Part shown: positions 11,386 to 24,714 of the stretch, in pieces | Layout: each line of letters starts with the position of its first letter | How positions within the stretch are numbered: position 1 is the stretch's first letter | Source: Corydoras sp. C115 | Lineage: Eukaryota > Chordata > Actinopteri > Siluriformes > Callichthyidae | Length of the DNA stretch: 64,000 nucleotides | Direction: 5' to 3' | NCBI GenBank assembly: GCA_019802505.1 | Contig: JAFMOC010000038.1 | Location: 2,382,501-2,446,500 of the forward strand | Notes under the pieces: model-generated | Database searches by the model: none | The model's input: only the letters and a program-made list of their open reading frames with translations | What the model was told of the DNA's origin: nothing | Position numbers and translations under genes: made by a program

Positions 11386-11531
11386 CATGAATGAGGTTGA
11401 AAACTTTTATTTTGACGTTTAAACACAAGCGACCGGAAGCAAAGTCTTGTTTACATTGGCGCCACGCTGCCAGACGGCGTGGTGGTGGTGTTTTTTCTCG
11501 GACACGTGTTTAATCGGCGTGTGATAGAAAA
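11386..11531 (+). promoter_or_regulatory. tarbp1 promoter and 5' leader
   Basis: There is no TATA box at a useful distance. The segment has an ETS-type ACCGGAAGC (11432-11440), an E2F-like TTGGCGCC (11456-11463) and an E-box CACGTG (11503-11508), all typical of vertebrate housekeeping promoters. The start codon follows at 11532. The usable promoter must be short, because SINE sequence occupies everything from 10218 to 11385 apart from one gap. These motif calls are by eye. Confidence 0.55.
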
Positions 11532-12393
11532 ATGTCCTCTTTATTAATAAACACTCTGTTGTCTCAATGCTCCGACATCCACAAGGCGCTGGACATGTTG
11601 TGCTGGCCGGCGGCTTGTTGTCCAGCTGTAGAGACAGTGGAAGCTCTTGGGTCGTTGGTTGCAGAACTTCAGAGAACGCGTTCCAGTGAAGAGCTGAGCT
11701 CTAAAGTCGAGTCGATTATTCGGGAGCAGTGTTTACCTCTGTTGTCCACCCTCTCTGGGGACAGGGTGCCAGGCCGTGAGCGGGCGGCGCTGCTGCGGGC
11801 GCTGTGCGCTCTGATGGCGGGCTGTGTGAGGGGCTGTCAGGCCGACGCCGTGCAGGAGGTCGCGGGTGTTGCTCTATCTGGGCTGCAGAGCTGCAGTGGC
11901 AGCAAAGAGCAGCTCAGTGTTGATATTGCCATTGACGTTGTTGCGGCCTTGCTTTCAAACACGTCCCCTGATGACACCTTAACCATCAGCTCCATAGCCT
12001 GCTCGCTCAGCAGCATCAAGCACCTTTCGAACACTCTTGTCTACAAAATCATCACGCACATCTGGCTTCCCTCTGTTAAATCAGCCAATGAAAGCCAACG
12101 CAGAGACATTCTGTGTCGAATTTGGGCAGATCTACTGCTGTGGCATCAGAGGGACAGCACAGAAGCGGTCACATCTCGTCTGCTGCTCTGCTTTACAGCT
12201 ATTTCGGATTCTCTCCTTTCTCTGGATCAGGAACCTCAGCTCAGCTGTATAAGGTCACAGCCCGAATTGGCCAAAGTCTTTTTAAAAGTGCTCCAAGCAG
12301 GGCTGATCCACCAGGACAGCATGTCCCGCAAAAGGTCGCTCTATCTGCTGAGGAGATGTGTCACGCTGGCCGAAGCTTATAAGGCTGATCTTG
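11532..12393 (+). CDS. tarbp1: tarbp1 exon 1 (N-terminal 287 codons)
   Basis: The frame opens with ATG at 11532, after CpG-rich promoter sequence, and runs unbroken to a phase-1 GTATGT donor. The protein is leucine-rich and helical with no transmembrane segment. This fits the alpha-helical repeat scaffold of TARBP1, which helps hold the tRNA. GC content and codon use are higher than in the later exons, as is common for 5' exons. The last 147 bp of this exon are duplicated inside the array at 15677-15823. Confidence 0.9.
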
Positions 12394-15300
12394 GTATGTG
12401 TGATGGATTTTTCACGATATACATTTACAGGGGTGTGGTAGCTCAGATTTTATGGTTACGGCCAGGGTGACATGACAGCATGAGGGCAGAGAAAGGTTTA
12501 TTTCTGAAGTTCTGGAGACTCTTGAGGAATACCAGGTTTGTTACAGGGGGGTGGTAGCATAGTGTTTATGGTGTTGGGCTATCAATATGACTTTCCCATA
12601 TTTTTGGGTTCTTATTGGACAATAAGTATGACCGGTGTTAAATTGTGCAGTGTACTATAGTGGGGCAATCATACTCATTTCTACAAACAGATGGACTACA
12701 GTATGTTCAAATGGAGGGCAGAGAAAGGTTTATTTCTGAAGTTCTGGGAGGATTACACCTTGATTCTTGAGACTCTTGAGGAATACCAGGTTGGTTACAG
12801 GGGTGTGGTAGCTCAGTGTTTATGGTGTTGGGCTATCAATATGACTTTCCCATCTTTTTGGGTTCTTTTTGGACAATAAATATGACTGGTGTTAAATTGT
12901 GCAGTGTACTATAGTGGGGCAATCATACTCATTTCAGATGAGTCTATGTTCAAATGGAGGGCTGAGAAGGGTTTATTTCTGAAGTTCTGGGAGGATTACA
13001 CCTTGATTCTGGAGACTCTTGAGGAATACCAGGTTTGTTACAGGGGTGTGGTAGCTCAGTGTTTATGTTATTGGGCTATCAATATGACTTTCCCATATTT
13101 TTGGGTTCTTATTGGACAATAAGTATGACCGGTGTTAAATTGTGCAGTGTACTATAGTGGGGCAATCATACTCATTTCAGATGAGTCTATGTTCAAATGG
13201 AGGGCTGAGAAAGGTTTATTTCTGAAATTCTGGGAGGATTACACCTTGATTCTGGAGACTCTTGAGGAATACCAGGTTTGTTACAGGGGGGTGGTAGCAT
13301 AGTGTTTATGGTGTTGGGCTATCAATATGACTTTCCCATATTTTTGGGTTCTTATTGGACAATAAGTATGACCGGTGTTAAATTGTGCAGTGTACTATAG
13401 TGGGGCAATCATACTCATTTCTACAAACAGATGGACTACAGTATGTTCAAATGGAGGGCAGAGAAAGGTTTATTTCTGAAGTTCTGGGAGGATTACACCT
13501 TGATTCTTGAGACTCTTGAGGAATACCAGGTTTGTTACAGGGGTGTGGTAGCTCAGTGTTTATGTTATTGGGCTATCAATATGACTTTCCCATCTTTTTG
13601 GGTTCTTATTGGACAATAAATATGACCGGTGTTAAATTGTGCAGTGTACTATAGTGGGGCAATCATACTCATTTCAGATGAGTCTATGTTCAAATGGAGG
13701 GCAGAGAAAGGTTTATTTCTGAAGTTCTGGGAGGATTACACCTTGATTCTGGAGACTCTTGAGGAATACCAGGTTTGTTACAGGGGTGTGGTAGCTCAGT
13801 GTTTATGTTATTGGGCTATCAATATGACTTTCCCATATTTTTGGGTTCTTATTGGACAATAAGTATGACCGGTGTTAAATTGTGCAGTGTACTATAGTGG
13901 GGCAATCATACTCATTTCTACAAACAGATGGACTACAGTATGTTCAAATGGAAGGCAGAGAAAGGTTTATTTCTGAAGTTCTGGGAGGATTACACCTTGA
14001 TTCTGGAGACTCTTGAGGAATACCAGGTTTGTTACAGGGGGGTGGTAGCATAGTGTTTATGGTGTTGGGCTATCAATATGACTTTCCCATCTTTTTGGGT
14101 TCTTATTGGACAATAAATATGACTGGTGTTAAATTGTGCAGTGTACTATAGTGGGGCAATCATACTCATTTCAGATGAGTCTATGTTCAAATGGAGGGCT
14201 GAGAAAGGTTTATTTCTGAAATTCTGGGAGGATTACACCTTGATTCTGGAGACTCTTGAGGAATACCAGGTTTGTTACAGGGGTGTGGTAGCTCAGTGTT
14301 TATGTTATTGGGCTATCAATATGACTTTCCCATATTTTTGGGTTCTTATTGGACAATAAGTATGACCGGTGTTAAATTGTGCAGTGTACTATAGTGGGGC
14401 AATCATACTCATTTCAGATGAGTCTATGTTCAAATGGAGGGCTGAGAAAGGTTTATTTCTGAAATTCTGGGAGGATTACACCTTGATTCTGGAGACTCTT
14501 GAGGAATACCAGGTTTGTTACAGGGGGGTGGTAGCATAGTGTTTATGGTGTTGGGCTATCAATATGACTTTCCCATCTTTTTGGGTTCTTATTGGACAAT
14601 AAGTATGACCGGTGTTAAATTGTGCAGTGTACTATAGTGGGGCAATCATACTCATTTCTACAAACAGATGGACTACAGTATGTTCAAATGGAGGGCAGAG
14701 AAAGGTTTATTTCTGAAGTTCTGGGAGGATTACACCTTGATTCTTGAGACTCTTGAGGAATACCAGGTTTGTTACAGGGGTGTGGTAGCTCAGTGTTTAT
14801 GGTACTGGGATATCAATATGACTTTCCCATCTTTTTGGGTTCTTTTTGGACAATAAATATGACTGGTGTTAAATTGTGCAGTGTACTATAGTGGGGCAAT
14901 CATACTCATTTCAGATGAGTCTATGTTCAAATGGAGGGCTGAGAAGGGTTTATTTCTGAAGTTCTGGGAGCATTACACCTTGATTCTGGAGACTCTTGAG
15001 GAATACCAGGTTTGTTACAGGGGTGTGGTAGCACAGTGTTTATGGTATTGGGCTATCAATATGACTTTCCCATATTTTTGGGTTCTTATTGGACAATAAG
15101 TATGACCGGTGTTAAATTGTGCAGTGTACTATAGTGGGGCAATCATACTCATTTCTACAAACAGATGGACTACAGTATGTTCAAATGGAAGGCAGAGAAA
15201 GGTTTATTTCTGAAGTTCTGGGAGGATTACACCTTGATTCTGGAGACTCTTGAGGAATACCAGGTTTGTTACAGGGGGGTGGTAGCATAGTGTTTATGGT

Positions 15301-18300
15301 GTTGGGCTATCAATATGACTTTCCCATCTTTTTGGGTTCTTTTTGGACAATAAATATGACTGGTGTTAAATTGTGCAGTGTACTATAGTGGGGCAATCAT
15401 ACTCATTTCAGATGAGTCTATGTTCAAATGGAGGGCTGAGAAGGGTTTATTTCTGAAGTTCTGGGAGGATTAAACCTTGATTCTGGAGACTCTTGAGGAA
15501 TACCAGGTTTGTTACAGGGGTGTGGTAGCTCAGAGTTTATGGTGTTGGGCTATCAATATGACTTTCCCATCTTTTTGGGTTCTTGTTGGACAATAAATAT
15601 GACCGGTGTTAAATTGTGCAGTGTACTATAGTGGGGCAATCATACTCCTTGGTTATGAAACTGACCGACTCTTCATGTATAAGATCACAGCCCGAATTGG
15701 CCAAAGTCTTTTTAAAAGAGCTCCAAGCAGGGCTGATCCACCAGGACAGCATGTCCCGCAAAAGGTCGCTCTATCTGCTGAGGAGATGTGTCACGCTGGC
15801 CGAAGCTTATAAGGCTGATCTTGGTATGTGTGATGGATTTTTCACGATATACATTTACAGGGGTGTGGTAGCTCAGAGTTTATGGTATTGGGCTATCAAT
15901 ATGACTTTCCCATCTTTTTGGGTTCTTATTGGACAATAAATATGACTGGTGTTAAATTGTGCAGTGTACTATAGTGGGGCAATCATACTCATTTCAGATG
16001 AGTCAAAATGGAGGGCAAATGGAGGGCATGTTCAAATGGAGGGCAGAGAAAGGTTTATTTCTGAAGTTCTGGGAGGATTAAACCTTGATTCTGGAGACTC
16101 TTGAGGAATACCAGGTTTGTTACAGGGGTGTGGTAGCTCAGAGTTTATGGTACTGGGATATCAATATGACTTTCCCATCTTTTTGGGTTCTTATTGGACA
16201 ATAATTATGACCGGTGTTAAATTGTGCAGTATACTATAGTGGGGCAATCATACTGCTTGGTTATATCACTGACCGGCTCTTAATATTTTATGTGTCTGAT
16301 GGTAAGGACTCTTACAGATATAGATGTGTACATGGTTACTTTACTAACTGTAAAGAAAGCTATTGTTTAAACAGCCAGACTTCTAATTTAAATATTGTGT
16401 ATGTGTGATGAGAGTAAGAGCTTTTACAAATGCAGCTTTTTTTTGTTTTGTTTCAGATGAGTCTATGTTCAAATGGAGGGCAGAGAAAAGTTTATTTCTG
16501 AAGTTCTGGGAGGATTACACCTTGATTCTGGAGACTCTTGAGGAATACCAGGTTTGTTATCAGGATTTTGTACATTTAAACCACATTTTGGTATTTATAT
16601 AGGTGTGCATTATTGCAAATAAGACATGGGAAAGAGGTGTTATTAGCTCAGGGGCGAAGCGGAGTATAGAGAGTGTTATTGCTTTCAGTAGGTTTTGCAT
16701 TTACTAATTTCATATTTCAATTACCAGATTCATGTGGTTCGACCTGTGCTAACACGACTGGACCTGTTGGTTGAAGCAGCTGCGAAAGATATAGGTAGGT
16801 GTGTATTTATGTAACACATTTGACTCACTTGCAGGTTGTTTCCATTTCCGTTCTTGAATTTTATTTACAGATAGTGGCCTTTTTCATCCCTCCTGGTTGC
16901 TGTGTATATATCAGCGCATGTTTCAGAGTGAGAATAAAACAGTGATAAAAGAGGGAGTCAGTCACCTGCTGGGGTTGAGCCTGATGCAGCATCCTGCCTT
17001 TGCTGCAGCTTCTTCCCAGGTTGGTTTTGTTTTGTTGGAAATTCATATATTTAAATGTATGTCATTGACTTTATAATTAATGTAACTGTTATGCTTTGAG
17101 ACTTTTATCAAAGCATCAAATTTTATGAATAATAAAACAATAAAACATATAACGACTAACATTATTTTGTACTTTTTGATTGTCAGGTGGTTGTAGGTCC
17201 CTTTATGGATGTCCTGGCTGAGGCATCACTCTACCACAGGTCTGATCCTTTTTTGTTAATATGACTATTATTTAAGTTAATTATTTCACCAGTGATGCAG
17301 AATATCAGCAAAAATGTGTTATGATCATGTCTTTTGGTTGTGTAGGTCTCCTGGACAAGTTATTGGAAACTGTCCTGAGTTAGGACTAAAACTTCAGAAG
17401 TTTATGGTGACCTTTTTTAGCTGTTTGCCTGAGGAGCAACAAGGTATGAGTCTATAAATCATAAATGTATTGACTTGTATTGCATGACATTAGTTTTAGT
17501 AGCATCATTGTAAGAGTAGGTAAAGAGAGATGAGAAACAATTAAATTTAAACAAATATTTATAGAGCATGTGCATGGTAACAGGCTGAAATATACAGTAC
17601 CAGTCAAAAGTTTCTCTATAGTCTATTTTCTTCACTTACAATATTGATAATAGTTGTATATAGATATAGTTTTAGAATTACAGACTGTAGTACATATGTT
17701 TTCTTGTTTTTGTTAGTTCCCTGTTGGTCCTCTGTTCTCTATTTTTGTCACCACCATCACAGAACAGGTATTATTTGGGTGGTGGATTGTTTATTGTCTG
17801 TTCTGCAGTTACAGTGATGCAGTGAGGGGTTTTTAGTGCAGCAGTGTGGCTATAGTTTCATTTAAACACCTCAGTGACACTGCCTGGGATAGGAATAATG
17901 CACCAACCAAATAGTACCTGCTCTGTGGTGCTACTATTGGGGATCTGACCATTAGAGATAAAGGGTATATTTTGTAGTCTACAAACAGATGGACTACAGT
18001 ATGGAATTGTAGAACTACAACATCAGTAAAATGTCTGATCTGATGCTTTCAACCGCAATTCATTAAATACTATTTACACGAGTGTTTAATGCAGTAAGTC
18101 TGTATCTGTGTAGCTTTTATCAGTGAGTGTGTACAGTGTATTTACTGTAGAGTGTGTGGTTTTTGTAATGTCTGTGTAGATGACGTGTTTCTGCAGCTGC
18201 TTAAACATTTAAAGTCTCGCCATTGGTGCGCTGTACCACTGCTGTTCCTGTCTCAAGCCATGTCTCACCTGACACTTCGTCCCATTCTCAAAGCTGAAGG

Positions 18301-21300
18301 TCTACATGTTCTAAGGTAAAATGAGTTCTCACAAACAGTGGTTTAGGGGAGTTTTTGAAGTTTTTCTTTAGAATTTTATATATGAAAAAAATCTCTTCCC
18401 GATTTTCAAATTTACTTTGATTAATAATAATTACTTTGATTATTATAAACCTTTGCATACATTAATTCATTATCTCCCGCTTTTATCCTATATTAGGGTC
18501 GCGGTGGGGTTCCCCATGCCCATCCTGGGGAGAATGTCTCGGGCGCTGGGCAGATAGACCCAGGACAGGGTGCCAATCCATCGCTGGGCACACACTCACT
18601 CACACAGACACACTCTATATGGGGCAATTTGGAGAATTCAATTGACTTGATCCATGTTTGTGGACTGTGGGAGGAAACCGGAGAACCCGGAGGAAACCCA
18701 CGCGGACACGGGGAGAACATGGAAACTCCACCCAGATGGGGATTCGAACCAGGAATCCCTAGCGCTGAGAGGCGAACGTGTTAACCACTAAAACAACCGT
18801 GCCCCACCTTTGCATACAATGACTTGTTATTGCACATGAGTATACAAGGCCACAGATGTGTTAATAAGTCTTGGTTTGGATTGCAGAGACCTGCTTCGCT
18901 GTACAATGAATACACACCAGAGTCTGCTTCGTTGTGCCACCCAGCGTTTTCTGCTTAAAACTGCCCTCCGTCTGTTTGATGTGGTATTTATTTTACTTTT
19001 TTTCTGAAGAATTCGCCACAACTAGTTCAAATCTGTATGCCTAATAGAATCATTGCTCATCAACCCTGTACCTCCTTGTTGATTTTAGTATTTCTATACC
19101 TGTTCCAGTTAACGTTTTAAAAAGCTTTAAATGATCTGTTAATCTAACATGTTTTCGATCAGCTACTTAGGATTTCTGTAGTAGTTAATTAAGTAAAGCA
19201 GAATGGATAAAACTTAAATTAACAGGTTATTTATGGACCAGGCTTGGTAATTACTGTTTAACTGTGTTTACAATGTTGTGCAATTTTGATTACATTTTAA
19301 GCATATCGTAGGTATGAATCAAAAAAACCTATTTAATACTTTCTGCTACTATTAGCAATGTGGTTTTGCTTATTTTCTATTTGTTTTTTTAAAAAAAAAA
19401 AAAACCTATATAGTTAAATGTATTCAGAGTTACTGTAGTCTGAAACCAATTCTAAAGACCATAACTAATGAAATCCAAATAAAGAAAAATCATTTTTATT
19501 GTATATAAAATATAAAGGGCTGCATAGAGTTCTGTATTTGAGGTTGCAACTTTATAGTTTGGTCAGTTTCTGAATCAAACTTCTAAATATCGTAGTAAAT
19601 GATGAATGCAAAGTTTCAAAAAAGACCATACCATATAATCATATAGGATTTTGGAGAAGTTCAAGCTTTTGCTTACAACTAAATTAGTATTTATTCTATA
19701 ATATTAAAAACATGGAACCATTTTTAGACTTCAGTTATTTCATGTTATTCAATGTTTTTAATAGGCATCAGTTTCCTTGGATGAAATCTTTGGCTTTCTA
19801 GCACATTTCCAGGCAGATGAGTCCCTGTGTCGAGGCACTCCACTTTGGGAAGAGGTATGAAATGTTTATAACAGGAACATTTAAACTAGTTGTACTCCTG
19901 TAAAACAAACTGTATTAGTGAAATAAATTGTAGGTTTTAAGTATCTAAAGAAAAAAAGGAGAAAACCAGTTTGAACACTTGATCCCAAGTATTTAATCTC
20001 ATCTACTTGCTTCTTAACTTAATCTTTCTGTCTTATTTCTATTATATAAATATACCATATATAAAAAACAATAACAGTAATAATAATAATCCATTTATTA
20101 CACAATTCTCAAGAAATCTAAGGTATAAAATATATATTCTGTCCATTTTTTTGTTTGTCTATTGGCAGCTCTGTGACTGGTTGCTGGAAAATCAAGGCAC
20201 ATTTTGTCCCGCTGATGTTTTTACCAGCAATCCTTCACAAAGGATATCTGCTCACTGCCGCCACCGCCTGAAAAAATATCTGTCAGTACCTGCAAACTCG
20301 GGTAATAAATCCTCCTGCGACTTTATATTTTTATGATTTGTTGTTTTGATCATGTTTCCTAATCTGTTCTCCCCAAATTTTACACCAGGAATAAACTTTT
20401 GCAACAGTAACATCGCTATTATGTATATTTAAAGAAAGTTTGAGTCATTCTTCTTTAGTCACAAGTTTATGCTTGGGTTTATAGTTTAAGGAAGATATAT
20501 TATGTGGCTTCTTCCTCTCACAGAATTTTAATAGAGTTGAGATCTAAAGATTGTTAACCTATTGATTTGCTGTTATGTTTGGGGTCAATAATGTGAGCCC
20601 CAAATAAAGGTGTTAAACAAATTTGGAAAAAACGTAAAAAGAGGAAGTGAGGAAAAGTTTGTCCCACGTCCAGCATTGTACTCGTGATTTGAAAAGCGGA
20701 ACAGGTTTTCAAGAGCTAACAGTACCTGTATAATCTCATGCAGAAAACTTTAAGCCTGACTGGAATTTTTGCTTCCTTGCATTTTAAAAATAAGCTGCAG
20801 AGGCAAATCTAGTTTGAAAATAAATGTGACGATGCATATGGTTGTTGAAACAATTATCATGTCACTATAAACTAGGGGTGTCTTCAACTAAGGATTTTCA
20901 TAGTCAAATCTGATTCGTCAGATTTTCCCTATAGTCGACTGATAGTCGAATCAGTTAAAATTTCACCACAAGATGGTGCTATAAGCGTGGTTTTTAAAAA
21001 AAGATTTTTAAAAAGATTTTACTTGCTTTATTAATGTGTAGTCAAGTCAAGTCAAGTAATTTATTTATATAGCGCTTTTTACAACAGTACATTGTCACAA
21101 AGCAGCTTTACAGAATGAAAAGCCTTTAAACCCCCAAAGAGCGAGCCGAAGCGACAGTGGCAAGAAAAAACTCCCTTTTATGTTGTTATTTAAGGAAGAA
21201 ACCTTGGGAGGACCAAGACTCAATGGGGGACTCATCCTCCTTGAGCGGCCGGGCAGCAACAACAGTGTAGAACAGCTATGTCCAGATACTAAACAAATGG

Positions 21301-24300
21301 AAAAACTAACAACTAGAAAACTATATGTGAGTCCATTAGGGGGCGTCCTGCAGGACCGCCTTGTCAGGATCCATACAGTATTCGTAAGCAGAGCCATGGA
21401 TCTCCAGGAAGCCGGGGGACACCTCAAAAGAAACAGACAAAGGAAGGGAGTTAGAGCTAATAATAAAGCACGGCATTTAATTAATAAGTAATTAATTGAC
21501 ACAGTGCAGCATGTGACTCCGGCATCACTGACTAGAGCAGCAGAACTAAAAGAGGCAGATACTGCAGACTCTACATAGTTGAGATGGCGCCCCGGAACAG
21601 CATCATTCCAGCGCCACACCCCCCCATTAATGATGAGGTGGGTGAAGAGGTGAAATGCCAGCATACACTGATGAGAGATTACCCCCAACACAGCCAAGTC
21701 TGAGATCTACATCTTTATCTACAGGGGATTAGTTAAACGCAAGATTAAATAAATGTGTTTTTAATTTATTTTTAAAGATTAATAGTGATTCAGAATCACG
21801 AACAGTAACTGGAAGGCTATTCCAAAGTTGAGGAGCCTATTGTTAAAGCGCACACATCATTTAAAAAAATATTAACAGAAATTAGGATGATTTTATTTGA
21901 CAAAAGGCTATATATATAACGAAAACAAAGACATTTCATGTAAAAACTAATGCTTAGCAGCAGCCATGGGCACCCCCATGTGGTCAAAATGGTACATTCG
22001 ACTATGAGGTTCATAGTCGACTACGGTTCTCCGAATCGAATCGTCGAATCAGCGAATATTGCAGCTCACCCCTACTATAAACCATAATCAAGGCTCAATT
22101 TGACAGAACAGAACAGAGCAGAATATTGTTAGTCGTAGGCTTGTGGTCAATGAATCAGCCTTGCGACCTGAAGGTCCCCAGTTTGATTCCCAGTCCCACC
22201 AAGTACTATGCCTGAAGAGTCCTTGGGCAAGGCACCTAACCCCGATTTATGCACAGAAGCGCTATGACACTACATAGCCATGTCTAAATTATGTTTGTGT
22301 TTTTCCTACCAGAGCCGACAAACAGCATTCTAGTTGCAGATGAGGCTGAATTGCTGGCCTGTGCGCTCCTTTTGTCTGTGGACCTGGACAGGCGGAGAGT
22401 GCCTCCAGGGAATGATGACAGCAGCCTGGAAAACCTTTTATTTCCCCTGTTAGATGTCCTGCGCTGTCTCAACACCAGCCTCTATATGCCGCTATGTAAA
22501 GCAGACAAAAGCCTACAGCTCATGTTAAGGCTTCTTCAGCTTACTGACCAACCTTCAAAGACAGGAAAAAAGAAAGGTGTGTGTGTCTGTTAGTCTGTGA
22601 GTCAGTCAAGCCGGTACTGAAAAGGGAAAACTGAACTTCGGAGTATACTTTTACAGGTTAAAGTATACTTTATATCTCTGTTATGTCTTTGTAGAGGACA
22701 AGTTTGCTGTGGAATTGTTAAGGCTGCTCTTTTCGGTGGTGGAACCAGTTCAGGAGTTTATACTAAGAAGGTTAAGCAGAGAGCTTCAAGAGGTGCTTAC
22801 TGCAAACACACACACACACATTAGTAATTATTAATGATTATTGTGTGACTGTGCTATTTTTGTTTGTCTAGCTTTGTGACATTAGCAGAGCAGGACTGTA
22901 TCTGTCTGTTTTGAGGGAACTAATAAGAACCTTCCATGAGGTTCCAAACTTCTTCTCAAAGTTTCAGACTGATTATGTTTCCTGTCTTACAACAAACTGT
23001 CTAAAGATTCTCACCGAGCCTCCTGAGCAGGTACTGATTTATTTTAGTTTAAGTTTAATATATAAAAAAAACAAAACATTAAAAACCTTTTCAGAAAAAA
23101 AAGGATTTTTACTACATATGAATATAAACTTATTAAGCAGCTTTCTTTAATACTTGATTCTTAAGATAAGATAATCATTTATTGGTCCCTCAATGGGAGA
23201 AATTCACATTTTTAAAATTTGTTTTTCATTCATTCATTCATTCATTCATTATCTCCCGCTTTATCCTCTATTAGTGTCGCGGTGGGGTTCCCCATGCCCA
23301 TCCAGGGGAGAACGTCTCGGGCGCTGGGCAGATAGACCCAGGACAGGCCACCAATCCATCGCTGAAAATTTATTTAATTATTGGTTAATAACAACATTTA
23401 GTTGTTTGATACAGTATATCTTTATAAGGAACAGTTGCAATGGACATTATGCTTCCTTTTAGACACCAAATTACAATCACCAGAATCAGATGGGGGGGTA
23501 TTTCCCAAAAAATATGCAAGATAAATATTTTTTCCTTAAATATAATTTTAAAACAAAGTTATTTAAAGTACATATTGTTGTTTGAGTGTTATTATTGTTA
23601 TGCTTGTGTGTTATTTGACCTTAAGTCTTGTGGGTAGAGTGAAGCAGTAGATATTTTGCATTGTAATTTGTTCAAACAAACAGTGTTCTACCTTTTTTTG
23701 TGTTTTGTTTTTCAAATGTATATGTGTGCGTGTGCTTTCAGAAACCATCTATTGCTGGACAAGTGCAAAAGTCAGTCAGCATGGCAGCATTATCTTTACT
23801 TTGTGAGCTAGCAGAGCAGTATTCATTCGACTCGCAGTCGAATGCAATGCACTCCCTTTGTTCACTGACATCCTACTTTTATCCCTCGTCTCCTTTCTCA
23901 CCCTCAACCGACGGCTTAAATGAGACCTTACTGAAACCATCAGCCTCTACAGTGGACAGCTCATGGTAGTCTAATTCTAATTCTAGTTCTAATTGACAGT
24001 TATGACCAAGTACTAATCAAACATGCAAATGAATAATATGATCATTTATTGGTACATATTTTAACAGTCATCCAGAGGATAGTTCAGTACTAAAAGACTG
24101 GGGCAGAGTGGTGGCCCACTTCATGCGAGACCAGTGGAATTGTCGGAATTTCCTTCAAAAGTTTGCCAATGTCACGAGTGACGCAGAATCACTTGAGGCT
24201 GCCATTGAGGCTCTTTCTCTGCTTCCCTGTGATCTCGTGCTACCAGTGTTCAACTTCATGTCTTCAGCTTTACCACAGGTGTTGTATACAGATGTTATGC

Positions 24301-24480
24301 GTTTATTTTTACTTGTGACAATGTAGATGAATTTAATAACTTGATGTATTTTGTGGTTAGCCAAGTTTTACTAGAATTTGATGGTGTAGTATGTATGTGC
24401 TTTCACAAGTAATGGCCTAAGGGGTCATAGTGTGCATCTCTGTACAGTTTTGTGATGTGTGTGTGTGTGTGTGTTTTTAT

Positions 24481-24551
<71 letters not shown>

Positions 24552-24639
24552 AAATACTTTTTGTAGATGTTTAGACATTTTTATATTACATAGACATTTA
24601 GATTTAGATTATATTATGTTTAGACATTTTTATATTATA

Positions 24640-24714
<75 letters not shown>

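Noticed and set aside
12689..15099. Separate small genes reading MLNCAVYYSGAIILIS or MDYSMFKWRAEK
   Set aside because: These are open frames running through single units of the exon 2 array, not independent genes.
12394..16456. CRISPR-like array
   Set aside because: Units are about 246 bp, near-identical throughout and contain an exon; there are no unique spacers, and the genome is eukaryotic.
21095..21697. 200-codon minus-strand ORF
   Set aside because: It lies inside the nested repeat of the hAT-like element; no conserved protein motifs were seen and it is probably chance within repeat sequence.
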